Of a stretch of DNA of 64,000 nucleotides, positions 23,674-35,400 are shown piece by piece; positions within the stretch are counted from its first letter, which is position 1; every line of letters begins with the position of its first letter. Both the position numbers and the translations under genes were made by a program. The notes beneath the pieces are model-generated. The model did not search any database, had not been told where the DNA came from, and worked only from the letters and a program-made list of their open reading frames with translations. The DNA is from Siderastrea siderea (taxonomy: Eukaryota; Cnidaria; Anthozoa; Scleractinia; Rhizangiidae), in contig OZ034975.1 of assembly GCA_964030785.1 (NCBI GenBank), forward strand, positions 44,442,569 to 44,506,568, in the 5' to 3' direction.

Positions 23674-25855
23674 ATGAACGAGACTGAACAAAGCGTTATC
23701 CTAAATGATGAATTAGTTGCTGGAGATACGCCTACAGTAACTGCTGTAAGCGGTTTTCGTCTTGCGGATGGTAGTTACGTGGTGTATGGGGAATTATATT
23801 GTAACAGATCAGAGTTGTTATAAGATAGCATGACGCTTTGTTTTCAACAATATCGATATGAACAATCGAAATATGACTCCTCTGCGCCCTTTGGATAAGC
23901 AGACTGTGAGGGAAACAGAAGCAGAGTTGGCGAGAGTTAAAAACTCTCGTTTGACCTGTGGAGCAAAGGAAATAGGAGACCTCTGCACGTGGGCTACTCT
24001 CTCGTTCTCATGGTAGTTTCAGTCTGCTCCGCTGAAAATCGCGCTCTCGTTTGTCCTCTAACCCCCATACTCTTGTCAACTCTTATTTGCTCTCGTAGAG
24101 ATGCAACTCTCTCCAGCTCTCGCTCTTCGCGGAAGAAGCAGCAGCATACATAGTATATATATATATTTTAACTTTTACGTGGACGTCTTCTCGACGAATC
24201 ATCTAGTGACATGACGAAAAACACACGCAGTCAAGAGTAAAACATTTAGATTGATTACACAATGTATCAATTTATATTCCAATGCGACTGGCTTTGTACT
24301 GCTTTTGCTAGCTTTAATCAGGCTTTGTATGTATCCTATTGTAATCATCGTTTATATGATTACCTTGGGTACAGCAGTCTTAGTTTAGTTTTCCCGGTTC
24401 AGTACAGACCGATTTTTCTTCTCATCCTCGGAGCCTTTGTTTCTTTCACTCTACGTCTGCCAGTTTCCTTTTTTAATTACTTACGTAATTCATTACGTAA
24501 GAAGCCCCTCCCTCTATTTAATGCTTTGATTAACAATTATCAATGTTTTTCAATTGCTTAGTACTAGTTGGTCTGTTGACTGAAACTTTAAAAAACCTTG
24601 TTACTGATTTTCCATAAAATTTATTGAAGTTATGACTGAATGCTCAAGCTTCTACAATTCACGTCGGTCATTATGCATTTTGTTGAAACAGTACCTGAAA
24701 TACAATCCACGAAACCGGGGTCTCAGGAGAGGAAATCGATCCCACGAATCGCATGAACTTGGTAGCCTTTAGTCATGCTAGCTGAAAAAAAAACAAAAAC
24801 AAAAACAAAACAAATCTTCAGTGATCGTTTGGTTGGCACTGTTTCAAAAAAAACTTTTCACGGAAACTAATTCACAGCCATTTTCATCAATAAGAGTGCT
24901 TATATTGAAGCCTTTCTCCCAAATTCAACGAGGGGCTAAAATTAACCCGGCATAAGCACTTTTTAAGAGAAGTGTACTAGGAGAGCACACGCATGAAAGC
25001 CGACAATCTTATGCGGTAATAGCGACAGGGATAACAATGCCAGTCAATAAAATCGCCCTTTTGACGTAGTGTCGAGCAGGCACCTGTTTATTTATACCTC
25101 AAGTGTAGTCTGGCAATGGTATCCTCACTTACAAGAAAGCCCCCCCTCCCACCCCACCGCACCCAGCCCACCCCTGCTTTGACTTCTTGTGTGGCTTCCA
25201 TGTCTATTATGTGGTCTTCTGTATTAAAAATTATTGCATTTCACTAAAAACGATAACAGTTTAGCTTTTGTACAGGCACCAACTCCGATTCAGTCTTGAG
25301 AGGATATGGCTGCTGTCCACAAGCTAATAACTGAACAGCTGTAACAATTAACTTTTTGTATCATGCCTACAACCCTTCCTTGTTTCCCAGATTAGAAACG
25401 GTCAGAAGTTAGAGTACCAGCTGATGAGTTGCAAGACTTTCCGAAAGGCCGTTTTTGGAATAGTCCAGTCTCTTTGTGTCCCATTTGGTGAAGTCCAGTC
25501 AGGAGCACTTCTCGCTGATGTTCTGTGTCATAGTTGGGATAAAAGTATAAAGATCACCCTCGTTATGCCCACCCTTAGTAGGTAAAAGGCGAACCGCGAG
25601 CCCACAAAAAATGGCATCATTTTTTGTCACATCTTCACGGTATATTTAAAGGCAAGAACCGATGCAAGCAGTATGAGAAGTAGAAAAACTGCAGTTTTAC
25701 AAAAAGAAAAACCTGATTACTAATCAGCTTATTCCCCCAGATCGATCTCGATTTGTACCAAAGCGCGATTCGTAACAACGAGCAGGTCACGCGCTCCACA
25801 CGTGTGCACTACAGGAATGAGTGGAACAATTGCTTTGTTTTATGACAATACCTGA
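23674..25855 (+). CDS. Candidate three-exon small gene, unknown function
   Basis: Hand-built model: exon 1 23,674-23,745 (ATG, MNETEQSVILNDELVAGDT, donor GCT|GTAAGC); exon 2 25,391-25,581 (acceptor TTTCCCAG, 63 open codons including FGIVQSLCVPFGEVQSG and ALLADVLCHSWDKSIKI, donor AG|GTAAAA); exon 3 25,741-25,855 (acceptor TTCCCCCAG) ending in TGA. Phases 0 and 2 join cleanly, giving 125 residues. There is no signal peptide or membrane segment. I do not recognise a family. Exon 2 is the best supported because it is open, compositionally protein-like and bounded by good sites; exon 3 is weak. Alternatively exon 1 could be a distant alternative first exon of ETS-B, whose exon 2 also accepts phase 0. 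The gene would lie head to head with ETS-A. Confidence 0.4.
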
Positions 25856-26066
25856 ATTATATTTTAACTTTCCAAAAATTTCAGTTAAAAAGAAAAAGCA
25901 ATTTTATCACATCTTCTCAACAGGTAGTATATGAGCTGAAAACTTGCTTTACAGGCGCCGAAAGGGGAGGGCTGAATGCAGGGGGTAATTATTCGCAAGC
26001 GACCCCACTCCCTCAACTTTGAGCTTGGCAGTTATTACTACCCTTTCAAGCCCTAATAGTGACCAT

Positions 26067-28882
26067 TGTCTAACTTCTCCCTGTAATGAACGTACTATAA
26101 CTTCTCCCTATAATGAACTACAAGTTCTCCCTATAATGAACTTACAACTTCTCCCTATAGTGAACTATAACTTCTTCCTATAATGAACTATAACTTCTCC
26201 CTATAATGAACTACACCTTCTCCCTATAATGAACTATAATTTCTTCCTATAATGAACTATAATTTCTCCCTATAATGAACTATAACTTCTCCCTATAATG
26301 AACTACAACTTCTCCCTATAATGAACTATAATTTCTTCCTATAATGAACTATAACCTCTCCCTATAATGAACTATAACTTCTCCCTATAATGAACTTCTC
26401 CCTATAATGAACTATAACTTCTCCCTATAATTAACTACACCTTCTCCCTATAATGAACTACAACTTCTCCCTATAATGAACTATAACTTTTCCCTATAAT
26501 GAACTTCTCCCTATAATGAAATACGACTTCTCCCTATAATGAACTATAACTTCTCCCTATAATGAACTATAACTTTTCCCTATAATGAACTTCTCCCTAT
26601 AATGAAATACGACTTCTCCCTATAATGAACTACAACTTCTCCCTATAATGAACTATAACTTTTCCCTATAATGAACTTCTCCCTATAATGAACTACAACT
26701 TCTCCCTATAATGAACTATAACTTCTCCCTATAATGAACTTCTCCCTATAATGAACTACGACTTCTCCCTATAATGAACTATAACTTCTCCCTATAATGA
26801 ACTACGACTTCTCCCTATAATGAACTATAACTTCTCCCTATAATGAACTACAACTTCTCCCTATAATGAACTATAATTTCTTCCTATAATGAGCTGTAAC
26901 TTCTCCCTATGATTAACTACAACTTCTCCCTATAATGAACTATAATTTCTTCCTATAATGAGCTATAACTTCTCCCTATGATGAACTACAACGTCTCCCT
27001 ATAATGAACTATAATTTCTTCCTATAATGAACTATAACTTCTCCCTATAATGAGCTATAACTTCTCCCTATAATGAACTACAACTTCTCCCAATAATGAA
27101 CTATATTTTCTTCCTATAATGAACTATAACCTCTCCCTATAATGAACTATAACTTCTCCCTATAATGAACTTCTCCCTATAATGAACTATAACTTCTCCC
27201 TATAATTAACTACACCTTCTCCCTATAATGAACTACAACTTCTCCCTATAATGAACTATAACTTTTCCCTATAATGAACTTCTCCCCATAATGAAATACG
27301 ACTTCTCCCTATAATGAACTATAACTTCTCCCTATAATGAACTATAACTTTTCCCTATAATGAACTTCTCCCTATAATGAAATACGACTTCTCCCTATAA
27401 TGAACTACAACTTCTCCCTATAATGAACTATAACTTTTCCCTATAATGAACTTCTCCCTATAATGAACTACAACTTCTCCCTATAATGAACTATAACTTC
27501 TCCCTATAATGAACTTCTCCCTATAATGAACTACGACTTCTCCCTATAATGAACTATAACTTCTCCCTATAATGAACTACGACTTCTCCCTATAATGAAC
27601 TATAACTTCTCCCTATAATGAACTACAACTTCTCCCTATAATGAACTATAATTTCTTCCTATAATGAGCTGTAACTTCTCCCTATGATTAACTACAACTT
27701 CTCCCTATAATGAACTATAATTTCTTCCTATAATGAACTATAACTTCTCCCTATAATGAGCTATAACTTCTCCCTATAATGAACTACAACTTCTCCCAAT
27801 AATGAACTATATTTTCTTCCTATAATGAACTATAACCTCTCCCTATAATGAACTATAACTTCTCCCTATAATGAACTTCTCCCTATAATGAACTATAACT
27901 TCTCCCTATAATTAACTACACCTTCTCCCTATAATGAACTACAACTTCTCCCTATAATGAACTATAACTTTTCCCTATAATGAACTTCTCCCTATAATGA
28001 AATACGACTTCTCCCTATAATGAACTATAACTTCTCCCTATAATGAACTATAACTTTTCCCTATAATGAACTTCTCCCTATAATGAAATACGACTTCTCC
28101 CTATAATGAACTACAACGTCTCCCTATAATGAACTATAACTTTTCCCTATAATGAACTTCTCCCTATAATGAACTACAACTTCTCCCTATAATGAACTAT
28201 AACTTCTCCCTATAATGAACTATAACTTCTCCCTATAATGAACTTCTCCCTATAATGAACTATAACTTCTCCCTATAATGAACTATAACTTCTCCCTATA
28301 ATGAACTATAACTTTTCCCTATAATGAACTATAACTTTTCCCTATAATGAACTTCTCCCTATAATGAACTACGACTTCTCCCTATAATGAACTATAACTT
28401 CTCCCTATAATGAACTACAACTTCTCCCTATAATGAACTATAACTTCTCCCTATAATGAACTACGACTTCTCCCTATAATGAACTATAACTTCTCCCTAT
28501 AATGAACTACAACTTCTCCCTTTAATGAACTATAACTTTTCCCTATAATGAACTTCTCCCTATAATGAAATACGACTTCTCCCTATAATGAACTACAACT
28601 TCTCCCTATAATGAACTATAACTTTTCCCTATAATGAACTTCTCCCTATAATGAACTACAACTTCTCCCTATAATGAACTATAACTTCTCCCTATAATGA
28701 ACTTCTCCCTATAATGAACTACGACTTCTCCCTATAATGAACTATAACTTCTCCCTATAATGAACTACGACTTCTCCCTATAATGAACTATAACTTCTCC
28801 CTATAATGAACTACAACTTCTCCCTATAATGAACTATAACTTCTCCCTATAATGAGCTTCTCCCTATCACGAGCTATAACCT
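26067..28882. repeat. 23-bp minisatellite array with higher-order repeats
   Basis: About 2.8 kb of the unit CTCCCTATAATGAACTATAACTT and variants (ACTACAACTT, ACTACGACTT, shortened units without the ACTATAA part). Rare variants recur in the same order: TTAACTACACCTTCTCC appears near 26,431, 27,206 and 27,912. Blocks of about 700-775 bp have therefore been duplicated as wholes. The array lies between ETS-A and ETS-B and contains no gene. Confidence 0.95.
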
Positions 28883-28885
28883 TCC

Positions 28886-29219
28886 GGCCGTTAACAAAAC
28901 CTGGATCGGACCGGATCGGACCGGATCGGATCGGCTCGGATCGGACTGACAAAACCTGGATCGGATCGGACCGGACTCACAAAACCTGGATCGGGTGGAA
29001 TTCTATTAAACAAACCCATATCTACTCATTGAAAGTAGGCGCATTTCAAATTCCTATTAAAAAATGGTCAAGTGGTATCTCTGGATCAAGATGACGAAGA
29101 GAGATCAAGAAAGTGATTGCCATTGTACTGTTTTTGCTTTTTCCTTCTCCATTCTGTGGTGAAGACTGACTGTTTATTGTTATGCATTTAAACTACTTCA
29201 TTAAACGATCACGTTTTTC

Positions 29220-29314
<95 letters not shown>

Positions 29315-30712
29315 AAGCGGAAAGACAAAGAGGAATAGAGCTTAAAGTAACAATGATCGCGTCTTTGCCGTCCTTTACTTGAAATTTTAGCTATTAATGA
29401 ATCGACCTGTAAACTATCTGTCGGTAAGGTTTTCTATCTCAAAGAAATTGAAGAAATTGATCATGACTGAACGAGTTACGCCCTTCCAAAAATCAGTGAC
29501 AAAAATAAGATTAGTAAGGACAAAAAATTTCAGTTTGAGACCCTGTTTTGTCATATAACAACTAATGAAATTTTGCATTTGAATTGTGTCTTTGGTTTAC
29601 GATAAATCACATTGTTGAAATGAAACAGAAAAAGGCTAACTTATTCTTTTATACAATGTGGATGAATAGTTGTGTTCACTGTAACGTCTTTGAAACTTTT
29701 TGCATGCAAAAGCTTGCAAAGCTAATATAATTTGATTAGACACTTTGATTGTGAATATGGAAATGAAACTATAATGCTTCGATTCTGAATAAACACGGCT
29801 GTCACTTGAAAAGAAACTTCGAGTATACTGTCATTACTTAAAGGGATTTTCCAGAAAACCTGGAACAAAATCAATAATCAAACCTACATGATTATGCGAA
29901 AGCAAACGGATTGTTTTCTTATACAGTGATAGCTTGCATTGTTAAATAGGTCTAAAGTACCGGTAATTACTATTCTATACTTATTACCTTAGTAGGTCAC
30001 ATTTTTTTTCAGTTTTGATAACGTGAAATAAAACTTTTGCTCAAACTTGACACAGTTTTCGTCATGCGGACTTACCGCGAACACTAAACCATTGCGTGAA
30101 TCAGGCTATCGTAATTGTCGGCACAGATCTCATATAAAACCATTTTAGAATCTGGACAAAAAACGAAAGCAGGTATCCTTGTCATATCGCCAGTCTAGGA
30201 GTTTTAAGTTCCGTTTTATTACCCTCTGTGAGGTAGCTATGGTTACATTCTAAAAGCCTTGTAATCATATGTACATGGTTCAAGTTCCAAGTAAAGAGCG
30301 AGAAAGACGCGAGTTATCCTGATATCATTGTTACTTTATGGTCAATTCGGTACTGACTTAATTGTACATACTCTGGCACACGCTGTTGAAGTTTCCTCTT
30401 CATAATGCAGTAGTTGAAGTAATGAAGCAGTTCACAGAAAGTAAAACCATAACAATAAGTAAAACGTCTTCACGACAGAATGCAGAAGAAAAAGCAAAAA
30501 CAGTGCAATGGCAATCACTTTCTTGATCTCTCTTTGTCATCTTTAATGGGAATTTGAAGTGCGTCTACTTTCAATGAGTGGATATGAGTTTCTTTAATAG
30601 AATTCGACCCGATCCAGGTTTTGTGAGTCTGGTCCGATCCGATCCAGGTTTTGTCAGTCCTATCCGATCCGATCCGGTCCGGTCCGATCCGATCCCGGTT
30701 TTGTCAACGGCC
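28886..30712. mobile_element. Non-autonomous DNA transposon with about 300-bp inverted repeats, inserted in the minisatellite
   Basis: The left end GGCCGTTAACAAAACC and the right end GGTTTTGTCAACGGCC are inverted repeats. Similarity runs inward for about 300 bp, including arrays of GGATCGGACC-type iterons between copies of AAAACCTGG, and matching unique parts (ATTGCCATTGTACTGTTTTTGC against GCAAAAACAGTGCAATGGCAAT). There is no transposase ORF inside. Minisatellite units flank both ends, so it inserted into the array. I cannot fix a target duplication because the target is repetitive. Confidence 0.85.
29219..29311 (+). repeat. (GA)n microsatellite
   Basis: About 46 perfect GA units inside the transposon, close to the inner end of its left inverted repeat. 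It is probably length-variable. Confidence 0.95.
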
Positions 30713-30960
30713 AACTTTTCCCTATAATAAACTACAACTTCTCCCTATAACGAACTATAACTTCTCCCTATAATGAACTACAACCTCTCCCTATAATGAA
30801 CTATAACTTCTCCCTATAATGAACCATAACTTCTCCCTATAATGAACTATAACTTCTCCCTATAATGAACTATAACTTCTCCCTATAATGAACTATAATT
30901 TCTCCCTGTAATGAACCATAACTTCTCCCTATAATGAACTTGTCCCTAGAATGTCAGTAA
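30713..30960. repeat. Right remnant of the 23-bp minisatellite
   Basis: About ten units of the array at 26,067-28,882 continue here, separated from it by the transposon. Slight divergence (AACGAACT, CTGTAATGAACC) marks the array edge. 30,961-31,087 shows nothing I can name. Confidence 0.9.
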
Positions 30961-31087
30961 ATGACAAGTCATGTAGGTCGTGAGAAAGAAGGAAATGATC
31001 ACCAAACACGAAAGGTCTTGATGTACGTTTAAACAAATATCGCAACTTATATCATATAATGAAGGCCAGTGTGAGAATATATGCATA

Positions 31088-31187
31088 TCGTAAAATCCCG
31101 CTTATAAGCCCTTGGCTTATACAAGTTTGTAAGGGGTTGAAGCCCTGGGCTTATAACCGAGGAGGCTTTAAACCGGGATTTTACGGT
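31088..31187. mobile_element. Short MITE (CGTAAAATCCCG ends)
   Basis: TCGTAAAATCCCGCTTATAAGCCC at the left is inverted at the right as GGGATTTTACGG. GGGCTTATAA inside also pairs with TTATAAGCCC. It is about 100 bp. The next 1.1 kb, up to the ETS-B promoter, has an (AT)n run at 31,474-31,490 but no gene. Confidence 0.65.
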
Positions 31188-32289
31188 ATTGATTTTGGAT
31201 TAGAACGCCCGCTTGTTTATAGCCCTTGGCTTTGAGTCTAGACTATAGTGAAAAAGATGTCGTTATAGTGGCGTAAACGAATGACGTAAGTCTCAACGCT
31301 GAAATAATTATTTACCGACGTTTCGGCAATACTCATAATCACCAGCAGTCAGGCTTCGATGCAGGCAGGTCCGTAAGTCTGATTCACCGACGTGATGATG
31401 TTCAGTCAGTTCTTGTATTCACGGTAGAACCTCCGCCGAGGAAAGCGGCTTCTGTTCCAGTGAGGAGCTTAATTATATTATATATATATATTACGACCGA
31501 GGAAAAGGGGAAACTAAATTAAATAAAACAAGTGTCTCTTTGATCGGCTTCGATCTCTTGAACAGTTGCAATTGACATGTTTGAGAACTAAATAGCTACA
31601 GCTGGCAAGAAATGTCTTTTATTTATATTCGCGACTGCATGCATTTGTTGGGGGCTATATTTAGAAACCTTACTATATTTAGATTGTGGTCACGGAGAAT
31701 TGCTCAACCGCTCAATCGCGTTGCGCAATGACAGAAACGCCCTTACCAAGTCACGACACATTGTTATCGTTTGAAGTAATCTAGTCGCAGACATGCGGGG
31801 GCCTGCAAAATTGTATAACTTCGGTTGTTGAGATCATTATGCATATATCTCCTCTGACTCAATCGAGGATGTTTTGAATTTCGCCATGATGTTGACAAAT
31901 TAAAAGAATGTTAAGCAAATTAGTCTTAAAAAGCACAAAGAAACCCGGTTAACTTCTCGACTCGCACCAAAAAGTACAATAAAACTGATTAAGTTAAATT
32001 GCGTAACATAGCTTAGCAGACGATTTTATTATCATGCTTAGGGCAGCGGTCCAAAATGTAGTAAGACACTCTCAAAGAGTCGTCACCTTGACTTGAGAAT
32101 TATAATGCAGCATATCACATTCGTGTAACTAAAAGATAGAAAGCAGATAGTAAGCACTAAATAGGAAGATAGAAAGCAGAAAGCTCTAGATAGAAGTGTA
32201 AGACTGTTTTCGCACGTCTTCATCCAGATAGAAATAATGCAGTATTCATGTACGTGCTGTCGTCACGGTTCTAATGGCGGGTCACGACA

Positions 32290-32467
32290 TCCCTGACGTA
32301 AGCCATTGACGTCATTGTTACATATTGTACATATAAACCACGCGATGTTGGGCAGACAGAGCAGAAGATGAAAACTCGCTGACAAGAGAAACCTCTATTA
32401 TTTTGCAACCCATTACCAGTGAATTACAAAGGAATATATCCGCGGTGTTTTTAATGTACGATTCAGC
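32290..32467 (+). promoter_or_regulatory. ETS-B promoter and 5' UTR
   Basis: A TGACGTAA (about 32,294) and a perfect CRE TGACGTCA (32,307-32,314) lie just upstream of TATAAA (32,332-32,337). The expected start is about 32,362, giving a leader of roughly 105 nt before the ATG at 32,468. The element set matches the ETS-A promoter. Confidence 0.65.
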
Positions 32468-35400
32468 ATGGATGCTTCACATGTCCAAGCTAAGACGGAT
32501 CAGTTGGAACTTGCTAATGTGAGTGTATATTATTTCTGATAGTTGCAGTTTGGGAACATTAGGGGCGTTGCGAATATGGCAGTGCATCAAACATGACTTA
32601 ACTGTGATCATTTTAACCCAGTCTTGAAATCTCGGCGCTTAAAACTAGAGAGTTGGTAGCCTTAGTAGACCTTAGTATGAAACACGGCTCAACGGAAATC
32701 GGCGAACGGAGCAAGGATAGCTCGATTAGCAAGAGTTTGTGACGGGGAGGTGAACACATGCCAGTTCCGGCTGCTCGCCAATTCTTGTTTCCTGTCACCC
32801 ACTCTATAGGAAGCTTTTTCAAAGGCTAGGGTTTCTGAATCTGGGGCTTACTAAAATTAACGATAGTGTCGTAATCTCGTATTCTAAAAACTTAGCGTTC
32901 AGAGTCTTAGTCAACGCGAATTTAATAATTTGAACGCCACCAGGAAAGTATTTTCGACTAGACCAAGACAGTCTTCAAAGTTTTTTAATTAAGATTTTTA
33001 TGGGATACTTTTAGCAGTTTCTCGGCTAAAAAAATCCCCCCTTCTTAAGCTTTGGGCTCAGGTTTGATAGAAGAGTAGAGTCTAGGGCTTAGGCTTTTAT
33101 GAAAAGCCGGGGTCTTAGCGAGTCTACTCGGAGTTCGCCATTTTACACCTCTAATGTCATTAAATCAAATTTTGTTTCCGACCAATTTGCAGCATCTACA
33201 AAATAACACTGAGCTGGCTCATGGTCCTCTTTTATTTTCAATAATCTCTTGGCGCAGCAACTAGAATAGTATTTCTCCCATCTTTTACGCGTAGGATTGA
33301 ATTCATCCACGCGTACGGCAAAGACATTTAGCAGTTTTACATATAATCACTGATAATTATAGTATTGGGACCTACCCCTGCTAGTGTCATAAGTCAACTA
33401 ATATAGCCACTCTTTCGGGGATTTATTTTTGTTTAGCTCAGTTTCGGAGTCCCCTCTAACTTCAATAAATTGGTTTTAACTTTGAAGACCGTAGATGAAG
33501 TGAATACATACAAGAAATGAATACATTCAATTGAAATCGGTATCAGAAAGTGCTTCCGCCTCGGGGTAATGTGTTTGTTTTTGGAACATTGCGCAATGTG
33601 GTAAGAAATGCATCTGCGCATGTGCATTGATTCCACAATATTGAACTTCGTGTTATTTTTATCCATCTTAGATCCAGGATTTCTTGGAGGACAAAGTAGG
33701 GCTCACAGAGTATATTCAGCGTCAATTTCTATGCAAGTCATTGCAAGCAAATCTATATTCAACTCAGGCACAACAGGGCAGGACCATGTCTCAAGCGATG
33801 GCCCCACAGCAAATCCCCTCAATAACAGGTAAAATTTCTAAGTAAAGTAATATCTATTGAAAACCTCTCTTCATGAGTCAGATAAGTTTTCAGTCCATGG
33901 TCCTGAACAGTGCTTTCTTGGGATGCTGTTTCTGATTATGCTGTACAAAGTAGCTCTAAATTCTGAGTCTGTGGATGAAATCCTTAAGTGTTACCATTCA
34001 AATGAAAGCTACTAAGCAGTACTTTCCTGTGGTGCTGTTTATTATGCTGTACAAGGTGGTTCTAACTTTTGAGTCTGTGGATGAAATCCTAAAGTGTAAC
34101 CATTCAAATAGAAACTACTAAGCAGTACTTTCCTGTGATACTATTTATTATGCTATAGAAAGTGGCTCTAACTTTTGAGACTGTGGAATGAAATCCTTTA
34201 ATTTTTAGTGTGACCATTTATGTGAAAGCTATTAAGCAGTACATTCTTGTGATACTGCTTATTATGTTTTATAAAATAAAACAGAAGATGGGTCTAACTT
34301 TTGAGTCTGTAAATGAAATCCTTAAGTGCATGGCCATTCGAATGAAAGCTACTGAGCAGTACTTCTAAAATCCCTACCATTCACTCCACCCAAAAAAAAT
34401 ATAAGGGAAAGAACCATTAAGACAGGAAATTGCCTTGGGAATTACCCCAATATGAAACATATATTCATTATTTAAATATGCTTATGAATTCAGCAAAAAG
34501 CCCGTTCTAAATAAAAGAACGGCCTGAGTTCACAGTTAAAAATAGTCGGTTTTGGTCGACTTTCTCACTAATACTAAAAGGTAGATTTAATATTTCAACA
34601 ACTGACAACCCTACGAAATTAAGTCAAACGTCAGAATATCGGTCCCGGCATGTTAAAACACATTTAAAACACATCACATTCAAGGCGATAATTTTGTGCA
34701 AAGCAAGGAACCGCTATATATTCCTCTTTACATTTACATTTTCAGGGGAAAAAAGAGTTGCTTATTTTGTATTATGAGATAAAATAAGATCATTACTTCA
34801 CGCTAAATTAAGTCACGTACAAAGGAAGCCTCAGTATAGGATTGCATAATAATGGCGAATTTTGACGGAGTTGATGCGCTTTCTAAAACAAAAAACGTCA
34901 GAATATCGGTCCCGGCATGTTAAAACACATCACATTCAAGGCGATAATTTTGTGCAAAGCAAGGAACCGCTATATATTCCTCTTTACATTTACATTTTCA
35001 GGGGAAAAAAGAGTTACTTATTTTGTATTATGAGATAAAATAAGATCATTACTTCACGCTAAATCAAGTCACGTACAAAGGAAGCCTCAGTATAGGATTG
35101 CATAATAACGGCGAATTTTGACGGAGTTGATGCGCTTTCTAAAACAAAAAATGACATTTCAAAATTTCACATTTTCCTATCGATCGTCGGGCGTTTGTTA
35201 TCTTTCCGTGCTTCTATACAGCTCAAGAGAATCGAAAACGAAAGTAGTTTTTACCAGTAGGAGCGGCTAGTGTGAGCTTTTGAACACGATTTCGAAAGCG
35301 GAAGCGGAAAACGTTTGTTGTACATCTGTCTGTTGGAGATATTTAACTGCACTGATAACTATTTGATCTTTAATTCTCTTGATGTAGAACTTACAGCTCC

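Noticed and set aside
24262..24561. 99-codon plus-strand frame, hydrophobic
   Set aside because: No recognised motif, AT-driven Phe/Leu/Tyr content and no splice context. It lies in the intron of the candidate small gene.
26067..28882. CRISPR-like regular array
   Set aside because: Units are contiguous variants with no unique spacers, in an animal genome with introns. It is a minisatellite.
29182..29382. Open frame of repeated Arg-Glu
   Set aside because: It is only the (GA)n microsatellite read in frame.
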